Of a stretch of DNA of 64,000 nucleotides, positions 63,406 through 64,000 are shown piece after piece. Under the pieces are notes generated by a model. It ran no database searches, was not told where the DNA came from, and saw nothing but the letters and a program-made list of their open reading frames with translations. This DNA is from Actinomycetes bacterium (lineage in GTDB: Bacteria; Actinomycetota; Actinomycetes; Jiangellales; Jiangellaceae): NCBI GenBank assembly GCA_021793295.1, contig JAJYTA010000001.1, positions 1 to 64,000 on the forward strand, read 5' to 3'. Within the stretch, counting starts at the first letter, position 1; each line of letters opens with the position of its first letter. The position numbers and the translations under genes were made by a program.

Positions 63406-64000
63406 GTGACGGTGAAGCAGGTACGCGAAATCGACCGTGTGGTGATCAGGTTCGCCGGCGACTCCGGAGACGGAATGCAGCTGACCGGCGACCGATTCAC
63501 TGCCGAGACCGCATCCTACGGCAACGATCTGTCGACGCTGCCGAACTTCCCAGCCGAGATCCGCGCACCAGCGGGGACCCTACCCGGCGTTTCGAGCTTC
63601 CAGCTGCATTTCGCCAACTACGACATCCTCACCCCCGGCGACGCGCCCGACGTGCTCGTCGCGATGAACCCGGCGGCGTTGAAGGCGAACGTGCCCGATC
63701 TTCCCAAGGGCGCCACCATCATCGTCGACACCGCCGAGTTCACCCCGCGAGCGCTCAAGAAGGTCGGCTACGACGCCAACCCCCTCGAGGACAACTCGCT
63801 GAGCGCCTACAAGGTGCACGCCGTCGACCTGTCGGGCATCACCATGGAAGCGCTCGCCCCCTTCGGCCTGACCCGCAAGGAGTCGTCGCGCTCGAAGAAC
63901 ATGTTCGCGCTGGGCTTGATCTCGTGGATGTACGGGCGCTCGATCGACGGCACCGTGAAGTTCCTGGGCGAGAAGTTCGCCAGCAAGGAAGCCATCCGCG
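63406..64000 (+). CDS. korA: 2-oxoacid:ferredoxin oxidoreductase alpha subunit, partial
   Basis: The gene is absent from the track because it runs off the right edge; I translated 198 codons. It starts VTVKQVREIDRVVIRFAGDSGDGMQLTGDRFTAE, the gamma-type domain of 2-oxoglutarate:ferredoxin oxidoreductase (KorA), followed by LPNFPAEIRAPAGTLPGVSSFQLHF. The enzyme makes succinyl-CoA and reduced ferredoxin in an oxygen-tolerant TCA variant found in actinobacteria. AGGAGG lies 12 bases before the GTG at 63406. The 263-bp gap from htpX shows no gene. Confidence 0.92.
   Translation, partial: MTVKQVREIDRVVIRFAGDSGDGMQLTGDRFTAETASYGNDLSTLPNFPAEIRAPAGTLPGVSSFQLHFANYDILTPGDAPDVLVAMNPAALKANVPDLPKGATIIVDTAEFTPRALKKVGYDANPLEDNSLSAYKVHAVDLSGITMEALAPFGLTRKESSRSKNMFALGLISWMYGRSIDGTVKFLGEKFASKEAIR

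Overview
The window is a high-GC actinobacterial chromosome segment. Supporting this are the strong G/C third-position bias, frequent GTG starts, the coiled-coil insertion in RpoC, a mycothiol-pathway deacetylase, short lid-less adenylate kinase, and the tRNA-rpmG-dehydratase-secE-nusG-rplKA gene order shared with mycobacteria and streptomycetes. The genus cannot be fixed from the sequence alone; a Jiangella-like lineage is only a guess. No CRISPR array, prophage, transposase or rRNA gene was seen.

Layout. (1) 1-13 kb: a truncated tandem-GNAT gene, glmM, the rplM-rpsI operon, a large secreted S8 protease with kelch repeats, a second tandem-GNAT gene, a sodium-symporter gene with a 37-residue partner, an ABC-F ATPase and a small membrane protein. 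(2) 13-31.6 kb: the S10-spc-alpha ribosomal superoperon, read on the minus strand from rpsJ to rplQ-truA, with secY, adk, map, infA and rpoA embedded and one DUF1707 gene inserted between map and infA. (3) 32-36.5 kb: the str operon rpsL-rpsG-fusA-tuf. (4) 36.9-38.2 kb: a plus-strand DUF1992 gene and a putative HExxH metalloprotein. (5) 38.4-47.6 kb: rplJ-rplL and rpoB-rpoC. (6) 48-54.3 kb: a secreted M28 aminopeptidase and a membrane alpha/beta hydrolase sit between rplJL and the rplKA-nusG-secE-tRNA-Trp block. (7) 54.7-57.7 kb: plus-strand membrane protein, aminotransferase and adenosine deaminase. (8) 57.7-61.6 kb: mshB with a tiny polycysteine leader ORF, murB, two hotdog dehydratases, rpmG and tRNAs Met, Thr and Tyr. 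(9) 61.7-64 kb: YajQ, an HtpX-like protease and the start of a 2-oxoacid:ferredoxin oxidoreductase alpha subunit.

Most of the window is the translation and transcription core: about 30 ribosomal proteins, RNA polymerase alpha, beta and beta-prime, EF-Tu, EF-G, IF-1, NusG and the SecY/SecE translocon, transcribed on the minus strand with many 1-4 nt stop/start overlaps.

The most interesting unexplained signals are: a polycysteine small ORF ahead of mshB (candidate cysteine-responsive attenuator); a 78-bp paired element placed twice between a stop codon and a tandem-GNAT gene; 91-92 bp stop-codon-associated repeats in ribosomal spacers (three tandem copies between rplK and rplA); a 24-bp motif identical in the S10 and str leaders; and an Asn at the rifampicin-site position 531 (E. 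coli numbering) of RpoB.
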